From the NCBI RefSeq assembly GCF_003076135.1, contig NZ_QDGZ01000010.1, positions 1-64,000 on the forward strand: a stretch of 64,000 bases of DNA, given 5' to 3'. This document shows, in pieces, positions 25,627 through 35,800 of this stretch (position 1 is the stretch's first letter; each line of letters starts with the position of its first letter). Source of the DNA: Nocardioides gansuensis (GTDB taxonomy: Bacteria > Actinomycetota > Actinomycetes > Propionibacteriales > Nocardioidaceae). A program made the position numbers and the translations under genes. The notes beneath the pieces are model-generated. The model was not told the origin of the DNA. It did not search any database and saw nothing but the letters and a program-made list of their open reading frames with translations.

Positions 25627-27384
25627 TCACGCTTGCATGCCCTCCCGGGGCTTCGCCGCGAACCGCAGGTCGTCGATGCGACGCGAGGCCGCGCGGAGCT
25701 TGTCCGGCACCTCGGGCGAAACCTGGAGGCTGTCGAGCAGGTCGAGGTAGCGACGACGCTCGGCGTCGAGCAGGTCGGCGACCTTGAGCTCCAGGTCGCG
25801 CCGGGCGCGCTCGGCCAGCGTGCGCACGGCCTGGTCGCCGAAGACCGCCTCGAGCAGCTTCTGTCCGATCACGGCCGAGCCGCCGGCGATCCCGGCCTCG
25901 GCACCCGTGACGCCTGCGGTGTGCGCGAAGACGACGACCATGAGTGCCACCGAGAGCCCGTTGACGCCGAAGGCGAGGAAGCGCGCGGTCGTGCGCTTGT
26001 CCGCACCCTCGGTGCGCACCATCTCGAGCACGTCGGACTGCCAGTCGCGCACGGCCCGCTCCGCACGGCGCCGGAAGTCGCGCGAGGCGCGGCCGAGGTC
26101 CTCGCCGGCGTCGGCGAGCAGCGCGTGGCCGGGCGCGAAGGAGCGCCACGATGCCTCAGCGCGCTCGGCGGCGGCCTCGGCGTGCTCGAGGATCAGAGTC
26201 TCGAGGCCCGACTCGACCGCGACGGTGACCCGCTCGGCCTGCTGGGGCTTGCCCTTGACCACGTTGACGAGACGGTCGCGCAGCCAGCCGACCCGGGTCT
26301 CGAGCGACTTGAGCAGCTCGCCCGTGCCGACGAACTCCTGCCACCGCGCCAGCACCTCGCCACGCAGCAGGGTGCCGTCGGCTGAGGCCTCCGAGACGGC
26401 CTTGACGGCCTGGTCGTACGCCGCGTTGGCGTCCTCGCGGAGCCGGCGTACCGCGTCGACCTGCTCGGTCGCGGCGTCGGCGACAGCGTGCGTGCGCCGG
26501 GCCAGGGTGCGGATCGCGCCGTCCAGGGTCTGTCGCACGACCGCGGAGCGCGCGTCGGCGTCCTCGGCCAGGGCGTCGAGCCACGACCGGATCTCGGCGA
26601 CCGCTTCGGCCTCGAGGAGCCCTTCCTCGGAGACGGGGCCCTCGTGCACGACGAAGAGCGGCGAGTCCTTGAGCCCGCGGCTGGCCAGCATGCGCGCGAG
26701 GTGGGTCGAGACTGTCTCGACCGCGTCGGGCGGTGTGCGGTCCAGGACGATCGCCACGGCGGCGGAGCGCTCGGCCGCCTGGCGGAGGAAGTCCCAGGGC
26801 ACCTGGTCGGCGTAGCGCGCGGCACTGGTGACGAAGAGCCACAGGTCTGCGGCCGCCAGCAGCTGGGCCGCCAGCGTGCGGTTGGCCGCCACGACCGAGT
26901 CGATGTCGGGAGCGTCCAGGATCGCGAGCCCGATTGGCACCGCGTCGGTGGGCACCAGCTGCAGCGCGTCGGGGTCGTCGGTCTGGCGGTTGACCCGCTC
27001 GAGCTCGGGCAGCAGGCGGTCGTGGCCGAACCACCTCGCGTCGGCGGGGTTGTGCACCAGGACAGGTGAGCGGGTGGTGGGCCGGAGCACGCCGGGCTGG
27101 GTGACCTTGTGCCCCACGAGTGAGTTGACCAGCGTCGACTTGCCCGCGCCCGTCGAGCCGCCGACGACCGCGAGCAGCGGCGCGTCGATCGTCATCAGGC
27201 GCGGGATCACGTAGTCCTCGAGCTGGTCGACCATCTCGCGCTGGGACGACCGCTCCTGCTCGATGCCGGGCATCTCCAGGGGCAGCCGGACCTCCTGGAG
27301 CGCGCCGCGCAGCCGCACCATGGCGGTCACCATCTGGGTGCCCTCCGCGGTCTCGGGCTTCATCGACTGGGGCTGGTCGCTCAT
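25627..27384 (-). CDS. dynamin-like GTPase, first of a pair
   Basis: The protein has 585 residues with an N-terminal G domain: PLLAVVGGSTGAGKSTLVNSLVG (P-loop, about residue 75), VLRPTTRSPVLVHNP (switch I), LAILDAPDIDSVVA (G3) and VLDRTPPDAV (G4-like). A helical middle (about residues 300 to 430) precedes a hydrophobic hairpin (TARFLAFGVNGLSVALMVVVFAHTAG then GIAGGSAVIGQKLLEAVFG) and a final helical region. It looks membrane-associated. Actinobacterial dynamin pairs (DynA/DynB) act in sporulation division of Streptomyces; whether these do so is unknown. Its ATG overlaps the PrsW stop by 4 bases, so the genes are co-translated. Confidence 0.87.
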   Translation of the reverse strand: MSDQPQSMKPETAEGTQMVTAMVRLRGALQEVRLPLEMPGIEQERSSQREMVDQLEDYVIPRLMTIDAPLLAVVGGSTGAGKSTLVNSLVGHKVTQPGVLRPTTRSPVLVHNPADARWFGHDRLLPELERVNRQTDDPDALQLVPTDAVPIGLAILDAPDIDSVVAANRTLAAQLLAAADLWLFVTSAARYADQVPWDFLRQAAERSAAVAIVLDRTPPDAVETVSTHLARMLASRGLKDSPLFVVHEGPVSEEGLLEAEAVAEIRSWLDALAEDADARSAVVRQTLDGAIRTLARRTHAVADAATEQVDAVRRLREDANAAYDQAVKAVSEASADGTLLRGEVLARWQEFVGTGELLKSLETRVGWLRDRLVNVVKGKPQQAERVTVAVESGLETLILEHAEAAAERAEASWRSFAPGHALLADAGEDLGRASRDFRRRAERAVRDWQSDVLEMVRTEGADKRTTARFLAFGVNGLSVALMVVVFAHTAGVTGAEAGIAGGSAVIGQKLLEAVFGDQAVRTLAERARRDLELKVADLLDAERRRYLDLLDSLQVSPEVPDKLRAASRRIDDLRFAAKPREGMQA

Positions 27385-28499
27385 CGGGTGGGCACCACCT
27401 GTCCGGGGAAGGAGATGTAGGGGCGTACGGCGCCGAGGCGGGCCACGTGTTCACGGCCCCGCTCGGCGAAGTCGACGGGTGCGGTGCCGCGCAGGTAGCG
27501 GTGGTGGAGGTAGGCCAGCTCGATGGCGGCCGCCTGGTACTCCCGCATCGCCCGCTCTGCCTGCCTTCCGCCGGTCTGGCGCGCATAGGTGCGCGCGTGG
27601 CGGCGCGCCCGGAGGTCGACGAGCCAGGGGATGTCGGTCGCCGGCAGGAGGCCGCGGCGGGCGGCGTCGTCCAGGGCCGCCGTCATCAGGCCACGCTCCG
27701 AGCGCCGGCGGTAGAGGGCGAAGACGATGATGGCCACGAGCGCCGGCAGCATGAGGGTGCCGTAGACCGCGACGAAGTGGTCGATGCCACCGAGGGTCGA
27801 CCCGTTCCACAGCGCGTGGGTGAGCACCGCGAGGGCATACCCGGCGAGCGGCGCGACCAGCCGCACGATCCGGCTGCGCGACGTCACCGCCAGGCCCACC
27901 CCGATGCCGATGAAGGCCGTGAACAGCGGGTGCGCGAACGGGCTGACGAGGCAGCGGAGCACGAACACCGACGTCAGCGCCTCGGTGCCACCCGGGCCCA
28001 GGCCGTCAGTGCCGTTGTAGGCCGCCGCCAGGTAGAGGATGTTCTCGGTGAAGGCGAACCCGATGCCGACCATGCCGGCGTACACGATGCCGTCGAGGAT
28101 GCCGTCGAGCTCGTGGCGGCGCCACCACAGCAGCAGCACCAGGAAGAGGCCCTTGGTGAGCTCCTCGGTGACCGGCGCGACGACCGCCAGGCTCTGCTCG
28201 CCGGTCACCCCGCCGCCGACCCCGATCCCCTGGAAGACCAGCGCGGCGGCAGTCGCCACGAAGGCGCCCCACGCCAGGCCGGCGACCAGCAGCGAGCGCG
28301 GCTCCGGCTCGTAGCGGTCGAGCCACATGAAGCAGCCGACCAGCGGACCGACCGGGAGGGCCGCGAGCAGGGTCGCGAGCACGAGCGACCCTGGGGCACC
28401 CGAGAAGGCGATCACGACCGACATGACCAGCGCTCCGAGCAGCACCAGAAGGGTCACGACGGCTGTGAAGGCCACGCTGTCGCGGCGGCGTCCTGACAT
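27381..28499 (-). CDS. PrsW-family intramembrane metalloprotease
   Basis: The 372-residue membrane protein has about eight helices and the PrsW catalytic set: EELTK (residues 112 to 116), FAFTEN (about 148 to 153), HPLFTAFIG and HALWNG. Founding member PrsW cleaves an anti-sigma factor in Bacillus. A C-terminal soluble part (about residues 270 to 372, basic and helical) is extra. The frame runs on upstream antisense to pepP, but MSGRRRDSVAF at 28499 is the natural start. It is the first gene of the PrsW/dynamin/dynamin operon, suggesting membrane-stress or remodelling control. Confidence 0.92.
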   Translation of the reverse strand: MSGRRRDSVAFTAVVTLLVLLGALVMSVVIAFSGAPGSLVLATLLAALPVGPLVGCFMWLDRYEPEPRSLLVAGLAWGAFVATAAALVFQGIGVGGGVTGEQSLAVVAPVTEELTKGLFLVLLLWWRRHELDGILDGIVYAGMVGIGFAFTENILYLAAAYNGTDGLGPGGTEALTSVFVLRCLVSPFAHPLFTAFIGIGVGLAVTSRSRIVRLVAPLAGYALAVLTHALWNGSTLGGIDHFVAVYGTLMLPALVAIIVFALYRRRSERGLMTAALDDAARRGLLPATDIPWLVDLRARRHARTYARQTGGRQAERAMREYQAAAIELAYLHHRYLRGTAPVDFAERGREHVARLGAVRPYISFPGQVVPTR

Positions 28500-28559
28500 G
28501 AGGCGCAGCCTAGCCCGCACACAGGGCCGGGCCCCCATCGTCCGGCGTACAGTGGCCGC

Positions 28560-29977
<1,418 letters not shown>

Positions 29978-29999
<22 letters not shown>

Positions 30000-31216
30000 C
30001 CCTCGACTGCCACCACTACGACGCGTTCCGGTGCCGCTCGTGCACGCTGCTCGAGCTGCCCCGGGAGCGCCAGCTCTCCGACAAGGAGGCGCACGCGCGC
30101 CGGCTCGTCGACTCACCCGTCTGGCTGCCGACGTTCGCCGGGGACGGCGCGGGCTTCCGCAACAAGGCCAAGATGGCGGTCGGCGGCACGGCCGGGTCGC
30201 CGACCCTCGGCATCCTCGACGCGTCGTACGCCGGCATCGACCTGCGGGACTGCGGCCTCCACTCCCCCGGCCTGACCGCGGCCCTCGACGTCGTCGGTGA
30301 CTTCATCGCCCGCGCCGACCTCACGCCGTACGACGTGGCGCAGCGCCGCGGGGAGCTCAAGCACGTGCTCCTCACCGAGTCGCCCGACGGCGAGCTGATG
30401 CTGAGACTGGTGATGCGGTCGACCGCCACCGAGGCCCGCGTGCGCAAGCACCTGCCGTGGCTGATGGCCGAGCTTCCCGCGCTGCGGGTGGTCAGCCTCA
30501 ATGTCCAGCCCGACCACAAGGCCGTGCTGGAGGGTGAGCGCGAGATCGTGCTGACGCCGGAGTCGACGCTGCCGATGCGTCTGGCCGGGATCGAGCTCGA
30601 GCTGCCGCCGAGGGCGTTCTTCCAGACCAACACGGCGGTGGCGGAGGCGCTCTACGCGCAGGCGCGGGAGTGGGCCACGGACATGGTCGACCGGAGCGCT
30701 CCAGCACGGTCCGGGACGTCTCCAGTCGACCACTTCCGGATCTGGGACCTCTACTGCGGCATCGGAGGCTTCGCGCGTGCCCTCGCCGGGCCCGGCCGCT
30801 CGGTGACAGGGGTCGACCTCACCCCCGGCCGGTCGAGCGAGTCCGGCCGGTCGAGCGAGTCCGGCCGGTCGAGCGAGTCCGGCCGGTCGAGCGAGTCCGG
30901 CCGGTCGAGCGAGTCCGGCCGGTCGAGCGAAGTCGAGACCGCCTTCGTCGCGGCAGACGCGACGCAGTGGGCACTCGCCCAGCCCGAGGCCCCGCACCTG
31001 GTCGTGGTCAACCCGCCCCGGCGCGGGATCGGGCCCGAGCTCGCCGAGTGGCTCGAGTCCGAAGGCGTGCAGCACGTCGTCTACTCGTCCTGCAACGCCG
31101 AGTCCCTCGCCCGCGACCTGGCGCGGATGCCGTCACTGCGGCCGGTGGAGGCCCGGGTGCTCGACATGTTCCCCCACACCACCCACTACGAGGTGATCGT
31201 GCTCCTCTCGCGCTGA
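29978..31216 (+). CDS. rlmC: 23S rRNA (uracil-C5)-methyltransferase RlmC-like, with internal repeat
   Basis: This 412-residue SAM-dependent methyltransferase of the RlmC/RumB type has four probable Fe-S cysteines (CHHYDAFRCRSC near the start and DCGLH), RNA-binding TLPMRLAGIELELPPRAFFQTN, SAM motif IWDLYCGIGGFARALAG, and the catalytic Cys in VVYSSCNAESLARDL with NPPRRGIGPEL. Between SAM motifs I and II lies an extra stretch of about 36 residues made of GRSSES repeats (from 30827), plus a shorter extra segment DRSAPARSGTSPVD before motif I. The repeats keep the frame, so the enzyme may stay active with a flexible loop. ATG at 29978 overlaps pepP by 22 bases. Length without the insert is normal. 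Confidence 0.93.
30827..30930 (+). repeat. 18-bp tandem repeat inside rlmC, about 6 copies
   Basis: The unit GGCCGGTCGAGCGAGTCC repeats at an exact 18-base period (starts 30827, 30845, 30863, 30881, 30899, 30917), the last truncated into GAAGTCGAGACC. Copies are identical, pointing to recent replication slippage. Each codes GRSSES. The tail resembles GGTCGAG-AAGTCGAGACC intergenic repeats I recall from related genomes, so the array may have begun as such an insertion. Confidence 0.92.
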
Positions 31217-31278
31217 GCCGCACCGCGCCGAGGGCCGAGGCCCGGGCTTCTCGACACATCGGGAACAATGGCGCCGTT

Positions 31279-31355
31279 GCCCTCGTAGCTCAGCTGGATA
31301 GAGCGCCGGACTTCTAATCCGATGGTCGCAGGTTCGAGTCCTGCCGGGGGCGCCA
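31279..31355 (+). tRNA. tRNA-Arg (TCT)
   Basis: A full cloverleaf: acceptor GCCCTCG pairs CGGGGGC with one G-T pair, D-arm AGCTCAGCTGGATAGAGC, anticodon loop CTTCTAA giving TCT (reads AGA), T-arm GCAGG TTCGAGT CCTGC. CCA is encoded. It lies 62 bases after rlmC. Confidence 0.95.
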
Positions 31356-31419
31356 ACCTGCACTGCCTCGGCGCGCCTCCGCGCCCACGGCCATGCGGCC
31401 GGTGAGGATGCAAGGCGAA

Positions 31420-31446
31420 GGCCCAGTGAGTATGAGTCACTGGGCC
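31420..31446. terminator. hairpin terminator
   Basis: Perfect 10-base stem GGCCCAGTGA/TCACTGGGCC with a 7-base loop, about 65 bases after tRNA-Arg. Confidence 0.65.
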
Positions 31447-31578
31447 TCCTCTGATCCGAGGACCGCAGTCCCCGGAATCAGGTCTTCCGGGCCGAAGCCC
31501 TTCTGACACCTTCATGTGTACGCCCGGCCGCGAGCGTGGGCAAGACCGGGGACCACAAGATTCCGGCAAGACGGGCGG

Positions 31579-31610
31579 GCCGCGGCGTGTCGCGCACGAC
31601 ACGCCGCGGC
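31579..31610 (-). terminator. long perfect hairpin terminator for the adenosine deaminase operon
   Basis: Perfect 14-base stem GCCGCGGCGTGTCG/CGACACGCCGCGGC with a CGCA loop, 10 bases beyond the adenosine deaminase stop. The left flank (TTCCGGCAAGACGGGCGG) resembles dispersed repeat family A. Confidence 0.75.
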
Positions 31611-31619
31611 ACGGCTCCA

Positions 31620-32645
31620 TCAGCCGGGAAGAGTGGCCCCTGCGTAGGCGTCGATCTCCGCCATTAGCCGCGCCTTCACGGCGTCGGGGGCGAACGAGGC
31701 GCGCACCGAGGCCCGCGACAGCTCCGCCACCCCGTCTGTGTCGAGGCCCAGCAGGCCGGCCGCGACGGCGTACTCCTGGTTGAGCGTCGTGGAGAACATC
31801 GGCGGGTCGTCGGAGCCGATCGCCACGGGCACGCCGGCCTCCACAAAGGTGCGCAGCGGGTGCTCGTCGAGGGTGGCCACCGCCCGGGTGGCGATGTTGG
31901 ACGTCGGGCAGACCTCGAGCGCGATCCCGTGGGAGGCGAGGTACGCGAGCAGCTGCGGGTCCTGTGCCGCCGAGCAGCCGTGGCCGATCCGCTCCGCACC
32001 GAGCAGGCGCACGGCGTCCCAGACGGTCTGCGGGCCGGTCGTCTCGCCGGCGTGCGGCACCGAGCGCAGCCCTGCAGCGCGGGCCTTGTCGAAGTGCGGC
32101 TGGAACTGCGGCCGGGGCACGCCGATCTCCGGCCCGCCGAGGCCGAAGCCGACGAGCGCGTCGGTGCCGTGGTCGATCGCGTAGGACAGCGTGGCGTCGG
32201 CCGCGGGGATGCCGCTCTCGCCCGGGATGTCGTAGATCCAGCGCAGCACCAGCCCGAAGTCGCGCTCGGCGGCGACCCGTGCGTCCTCGATCGCCTCGGT
32301 GTAGGCCTCGATCGCGATGCCCCGGAGCACGGACGTGTACGGCGTGCAGGTGAGCTCGGCGTAGCGGAGTCGCTGTCCCTCGGCCATCTCGCGGGCGACC
32401 TCGTAGGTCAGCACCCGCACGTCCTCCGGGGTCCTGATCAGGTCGACGACGGCGAGGTAGACCTCGACGAAGTGTGCGAAGTCGCGGAACTCGAAGAACC
32501 GCCTCAGCTCCTCGGCGTCGGTGGGGACGCCGGCGGCCGGGTGGCGCGCGGCGAGCTCCTGGACGATCCGCGGCGACGCGGACCCGACGTGGTGGACGTG
32601 GAGCTCGGCCTTGGGCAGGCCCGCGATGAAGGCGTCGAGGCTCAC
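31620..32645 (-). CDS. add: adenosine deaminase
   Basis: The 341-residue enzyme deaminates adenosine to inosine in purine salvage. Metal and catalytic motifs are present: KAELHVHHVGSAS (N-terminal HxH), VPHAGET (zinc His and catalytic Glu), RIGHGCSA, and IGSDDPPMFSTTL (zinc Asp). The HVHHVGS motif differs from the usual HLHLEGS, as in a large actinobacterial subgroup. GTG at 32645 overlaps the stop of the DsbA-like gene by 4 bases; it is therefore co-translated with the DsbA/MauE pair, an odd functional mix. A strong hairpin follows it. Confidence 0.93.
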   Translation of the reverse strand: MSLDAFIAGLPKAELHVHHVGSASPRIVQELAARHPAAGVPTDAEELRRFFEFRDFAHFVEVYLAVVDLIRTPEDVRVLTYEVAREMAEGQRLRYAELTCTPYTSVLRGIAIEAYTEAIEDARVAAERDFGLVLRWIYDIPGESGIPAADATLSYAIDHGTDALVGFGLGGPEIGVPRPQFQPHFDKARAAGLRSVPHAGETTGPQTVWDAVRLLGAERIGHGCSAAQDPQLLAYLASHGIALEVCPTSNIATRAVATLDEHPLRTFVEAGVPVAIGSDDPPMFSTTLNQEYAVAAGLLGLDTDGVAELSRASVRASFAPDAVKARLMAEIDAYAGATLPG

Positions 32646-33379
32646 TCGAGGCCCGCCATCAGGTTGTCGACCATCTCGTCGATCGTCGCACCCTCGACGG
32701 GCTCGTCGTCGAGCAGCACGGTCGGGGTGCCGACGACGCCTGACTGGGACGCGGCCTCGGTGGCGTTCTCCGCCCACTGCACGAAGGCGCCGTCCTCGAT
32801 GAGCGGGGCGACCTCGGCCTCGTCGGCGCCCGCCTCGACGGCCAACTCGGTGAACCAGGACGTCTCCGGGAACGGGCCGGACTCGGCCGGCTGCTCCTCG
32901 AACAGCCGGTCGTGGAACTCCTTGGCCACCTCCGGCCCGGACGTGTCGAGGACCGCGCCGAAGGCGTTGGCGGCCTCGAGGGAGTAGGAGCCGAAGCGCT
33001 CGAGGAACACGACGGGGCGGTACTCCACCCGCGCCCGCCCCTCTTCGACAGCCGCGGTCAGGCCCTCGTCGGCGGCCCGCTCGAGGTCCCCGCAGAAGGG
33101 GCACAGGAAGTCCTCGTAGATCACCACGGTGTGCGGGGCGGACGCGTCGCCGAGCACCAGGCCGTGCTCCGACGACTCGCCCGGCGGGGTGGCCGGCTGG
33201 CCCGTGGTGTCCCGCGAGCTCTGCAGCCAGAAGCCGCCCGCGACGACGGCGACGATGACGACGAGCACGCCGCCGATCGTGAGCAGCCGCCGGCGGCGCT
33301 CGGCCGCCTCCTGCTCGACCACCGCAGCGGCAGCGCGATCAGCCCTGGACTGCGCGGCGGTCCTTGCCTTCTTGGACAT
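32642..33379 (-). CDS. membrane-anchored DsbA-like thiol-disulfide oxidoreductase
   Basis: The protein has about 245 residues. A cytoplasmic charged N terminus precedes one transmembrane helix (LLTIGGVLVVIVAVVAGGFWL) and an extracytoplasmic thioredoxin fold with CPFC active site (VIYEDFLCPFCGDLE) and cis-Pro loop GVVGTPTVLL. It belongs to the DsbA_3/thioredoxin_4 family, likely forming or isomerising disulfides in secreted proteins. The upstream overlapping gene (MauE/DoxX) probably reoxidises or supports it. ATG at 33379 chosen (MSKKARTAAQSRAD); an in-frame ATG at 33397 is possible. Confidence 0.9.
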   Translation of the reverse strand: MSKKARTAAQSRADRAAAAVVEQEAAERRRRLLTIGGVLVVIVAVVAGGFWLQSSRDTTGQPATPPGESSEHGLVLGDASAPHTVVIYEDFLCPFCGDLERAADEGLTAAVEEGRARVEYRPVVFLERFGSYSLEAANAFGAVLDTSGPEVAKEFHDRLFEEQPAESGPFPETSWFTELAVEAGADEAEVAPLIEDGAFVQWAENATEAASQSGVVGTPTVLLDDEPVEGATIDEMVDNLMAGLE

Positions 33380-33866
33380 CTGCGTCCTTCTCCTCATCAG
33401 TGGTCACAAACAGCAGTGAGTCGAGCGCCCACCGCGTGCGCGGCCGGACGACCAGCCACAGCGAGAGTGCCAGCAGCCCGACGTCGCGGGCGATCTCGCC
33501 GGGATACTTCTCCGACGCGCCGTCGAGCCGACCGCCGCCGCCGAAGCAGCCGCACTCGATCTCCATCCCCCTCGCCCACGCCGCCGCGATGCCGACGATG
33601 AAGGCGACGAAGAGCAGAGCCGACACCGCACCCATCAAGCGCGTCAGCAGCCCCAGCACGAGGCAGACGCCGACGACGACCTCGAGCACCGGCAAGAGGT
33701 GGCCCACCGTCGGCACGATCGCCTCGGGCAGCAGGTCGTAGGCCCGGACGGCCCGGACGCTCTCGTCGGGTCGCGGCAGCTTGAGGGCGCCCGCGAGGAT
33801 CCACACTCCGCCAGTGACCAGCCTGGCGATCAGGCCGATGCCCTGGCTCACCGACTTCGACGTCAC
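33339..33866 (-). CDS. MauE/DoxX-family membrane protein, redox partner
   Basis: This 175-residue protein has four helices: GLIARLVTGGVWILAGALKL, LLPVLEVVVGVCLVLGLLTRL, MGAVSALLFVAFIVGIAAAWARG, and VGLLALSLWLVVRP. A Cys pair ECGCFGG lies in the loop after helix 3, as in MauE, which is needed for disulfide formation in methylamine dehydrogenase and resembles VKOR-like quinone-linked enzymes. The GTG at 33866 gives the natural start. It overlaps the DsbA-like gene by 41 bases, so the two act together. Confidence 0.87.
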   Translation of the reverse strand: MTSKSVSQGIGLIARLVTGGVWILAGALKLPRPDESVRAVRAYDLLPEAIVPTVGHLLPVLEVVVGVCLVLGLLTRLMGAVSALLFVAFIVGIAAAWARGMEIECGCFGGGGRLDGASEKYPGEIARDVGLLALSLWLVVRPRTRWALDSLLFVTTDEEKDADVQEGKDRRAVQG

Positions 33867-33929
33867 GTGGACCGACCCTAGGGGCTCGCCCTGAACCGAT
33901 GCTGAGAGGCGTGGGTAGGCTGACTGGTC

Positions 33930-34592
33930 GTGAACGAACGACTCGTCTGGATCGACTGCGAGATGACCGGGCTCGATCTCGGCGCCGACGCACTCATCGA
34001 GGTGGCCGCGCTGGTCACCGACTTCGACCTCAACGTCCTCGGCGACGGCGTCGACGTCATCATCAAGCCCCCGGCCGAGGCGCTCGACCAGATGGTGGAG
34101 TTCGTGCGCAGCATGCACGAGACCTCGGGCCTGCTGGCCGAGCTCGACGGCGGTACGACGATGGCCGAGGCCGAGGAGCGGGTGCTCGCATACGTCCGCG
34201 AGCACTGCCCCGAGGGCAGCCGGCCGCCGCTCGCCGGCAACACGGTGGCGACCGACCGCGCGTTCCTCGCCCGGGACATGCCGACGCTCGAGGGCATCCT
34301 GCACTACCGCAACGTCGACGTCTCCTCGATCAAGGAGCTCTCGCGCCGCTGGTTCCCCCGCGCCTACTTCGCCGCGCCGGCCAAGCGCGGCAACCACCGC
34401 GCCCTGGCCGACATCCAGGAGAGCATCGAGGAGCTGCGCTACTACCGCGAGGCCGTCTTCGTCCCGCCGCCCGGGCCGGACTCGACGACGGCCCGGGAGA
34501 TCGCGGCCCGCCACGCCGGCGCGCTCACCGGGCGCACCACGTCGGAGGCGGCCCCGGAGCCGGCCGCCCCCGATTCCGGAACTTCCGGCTGA
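33930..34592 (+). CDS. orn: oligoribonuclease
   Basis: The 220-residue DEDDh 3'-5' exonuclease degrades 2-5 nt RNA and the linear form of c-di-GMP. Motifs are WIDCEMTGLDLGADALIEVAALVTDF (Exo I), LAGNTVATDRAFLARDMP (Exo II) and KRGNHRALADIQESIEELRYY (Exo III, with H and D). The C-terminal tail of about 40 residues (TGRTTSEAAPEPAAPDSG) is an extension rich in Ala, Pro and Ser. The GTG at 33930 is the first start. tRNA-His lies 45 bases downstream. Confidence 0.96.
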   Translation: MNERLVWIDCEMTGLDLGADALIEVAALVTDFDLNVLGDGVDVIIKPPAEALDQMVEFVRSMHETSGLLAELDGGTTMAEAEERVLAYVREHCPEGSRPPLAGNTVATDRAFLARDMPTLEGILHYRNVDVSSIKELSRRWFPRAYFAAPAKRGNHRALADIQESIEELRYYREAVFVPPPGPDSTTAREIAARHAGALTGRTTSEAAPEPAAPDSGTSG

Positions 34593-34637
34593 TTGCCCTA
34601 CACTCTTCCTCGGCCTCGCGCCTCGTCGCGAGGGCAT

Positions 34638-34714
34638 GGTGGGTATAGCTCAGCTGGTAGAGCGCCGCGTTGTGGTCGCGGATGTCGCGGGTTCAAGTCC
34701 CGTTACTCACCCCA
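34638..34714 (+). tRNA. tRNA-His (GTG)
   Basis: Cloverleaf with G at position -1 opposite discriminator C, the tRNA-His identity mark. Acceptor GTGGGTA/TACTCAC, anticodon loop TTGTGGT giving GTG, T-arm GCGGG TTCAAGT CCCGT. CCA is encoded. Confidence 0.95.
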
Positions 34715-34719
34715 AGGCC

Positions 34720-34752
34720 GAAGGCCCCCTCCTGTGGCAGGAGGGGGCCTTC
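34720..34752. terminator. strong bidirectional hairpin terminator
   Basis: Perfect 15-base stem GAAGGCCCCCTCCTG with its complement, loop TGG, 5 bases after tRNA-His and 22 bases beyond the pirin stop on the other strand; it may serve both. Confidence 0.85.
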
Positions 34753-34774
34753 GTCGTCGTTGTGAGCGGGCGGC

Positions 34775-35725
34775 TCAGCCGGCGGGGATGTGGCCGAAGT
34801 GGCCGCGCTGGAAGTCCTGGTAGGCCTGCAGCACCTCGTCCTTGGTGTTCATCACGAACGGGCCGGCCCAGGCGATCGACTCCCTGATCGGCTGGCCACC
34901 GAGCACCACGACGTCGAGCCTGGGCGAGCGGCTCTCCTGGCTGGCGTCGGCGGTGACCGTGAGGAAGTCACCGGCTCCCATCACGGCCGTCTGGCCGGAC
35001 CGGATCAGGCGGCCCTCGATGCCGACCGTCCCCGAACCGCTCAGCACGTAGACCAGCGCGTTGTACGCAGGAGTCCACGGCAGCTCGAGCTGCGCACCGG
35101 GCTCGATCGTGGCGTGCACAAGCGACATGGGCGTGTGCGTGGACCCCGGCCCGACGGTGCCGTCCACCTCGCCCGCGATGACCCGGACGAGCGCGTTCCC
35201 GTCGTACGTCGTGACGAGGCCGACCTGGCCGGATCGGATGTCCTGGTAGGCAGGAGCCGTGGTCTTCGCCGCGCGGGGCAGGTTCACCCACAGCTGGATG
35301 CCGTGGAAGAGGCCGCCCTTCTGGACCAGCCACTCCGGCGGCGCCTCGATGTGCAGCAGGCCGGAGCCGGCCGTCATCCACTGGGTGTCGCCGTCCGTGA
35401 TGGAGCCGCCGCCGCCGTGGCTGTCCTGGTGGTCGAAGACGCCGTCGATCATGTAGGTGACGGTCTCGAAGCCGCGGTGCGGGTGCCACGGGGTGCCCTT
35501 CGGCTCGCCCGGCGCGTATTCCACCTCTCCCATCTGGTCCATCATGATGAACGGGTCGAGACGGGCCATGTCGATGCCGGCGAAGGCCCGGCGGACCGGG
35601 AAGCCCTCGCCCTCGTAGCCGTGCGGGGCGGTGGTGACCTGCCACACCGGCCGCGGCTGGTCACCCAGCCCGGGGCGCCTCAGGCGGTTGAGGACGGTCA
35701 AGTCGTCGACGGTGATCGCGGGCAT
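34775..35725 (-). CDS. pirin-family protein
   Basis: This 316-residue bicupin protein shows the pirin landmark HPHRGFETVTYMIDG with two metal His, HQDSHGGGGSITDGDTQWMTAGSGLLHIEAPP, HGIQLWVNLPRAAKTTAPAYQ and ALVYVLSGSGTVGI. Known pirins bind iron and act as quercetin dioxygenases or transcriptional cofactors. C-terminal WAGPFVMNTKDEVLQAYQDFQRGHFGHIPAG is typical. It stands alone. The histidine kinase gene lies 75 bases further, on the same strand. Confidence 0.95.
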   Translation of the reverse strand: MPAITVDDLTVLNRLRRPGLGDQPRPVWQVTTAPHGYEGEGFPVRRAFAGIDMARLDPFIMMDQMGEVEYAPGEPKGTPWHPHRGFETVTYMIDGVFDHQDSHGGGGSITDGDTQWMTAGSGLLHIEAPPEWLVQKGGLFHGIQLWVNLPRAAKTTAPAYQDIRSGQVGLVTTYDGNALVRVIAGEVDGTVGPGSTHTPMSLVHATIEPGAQLELPWTPAYNALVYVLSGSGTVGIEGRLIRSGQTAVMGAGDFLTVTADASQESRSPRLDVVVLGGQPIRESIAWAGPFVMNTKDEVLQAYQDFQRGHFGHIPAG

Positions 35726-35800
35726 CGTGCACCTCCACGGAGCGATGGCGTCGGAGTGGCGCCGTTGCCGTGTCCAACGGTGGTTGAAAGTTGGATATTC

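Noticed and set aside
30827..30930. CRISPR-like array
   Set aside because: Repeats are direct 18-base units with no spacers, inside an intact coding frame.
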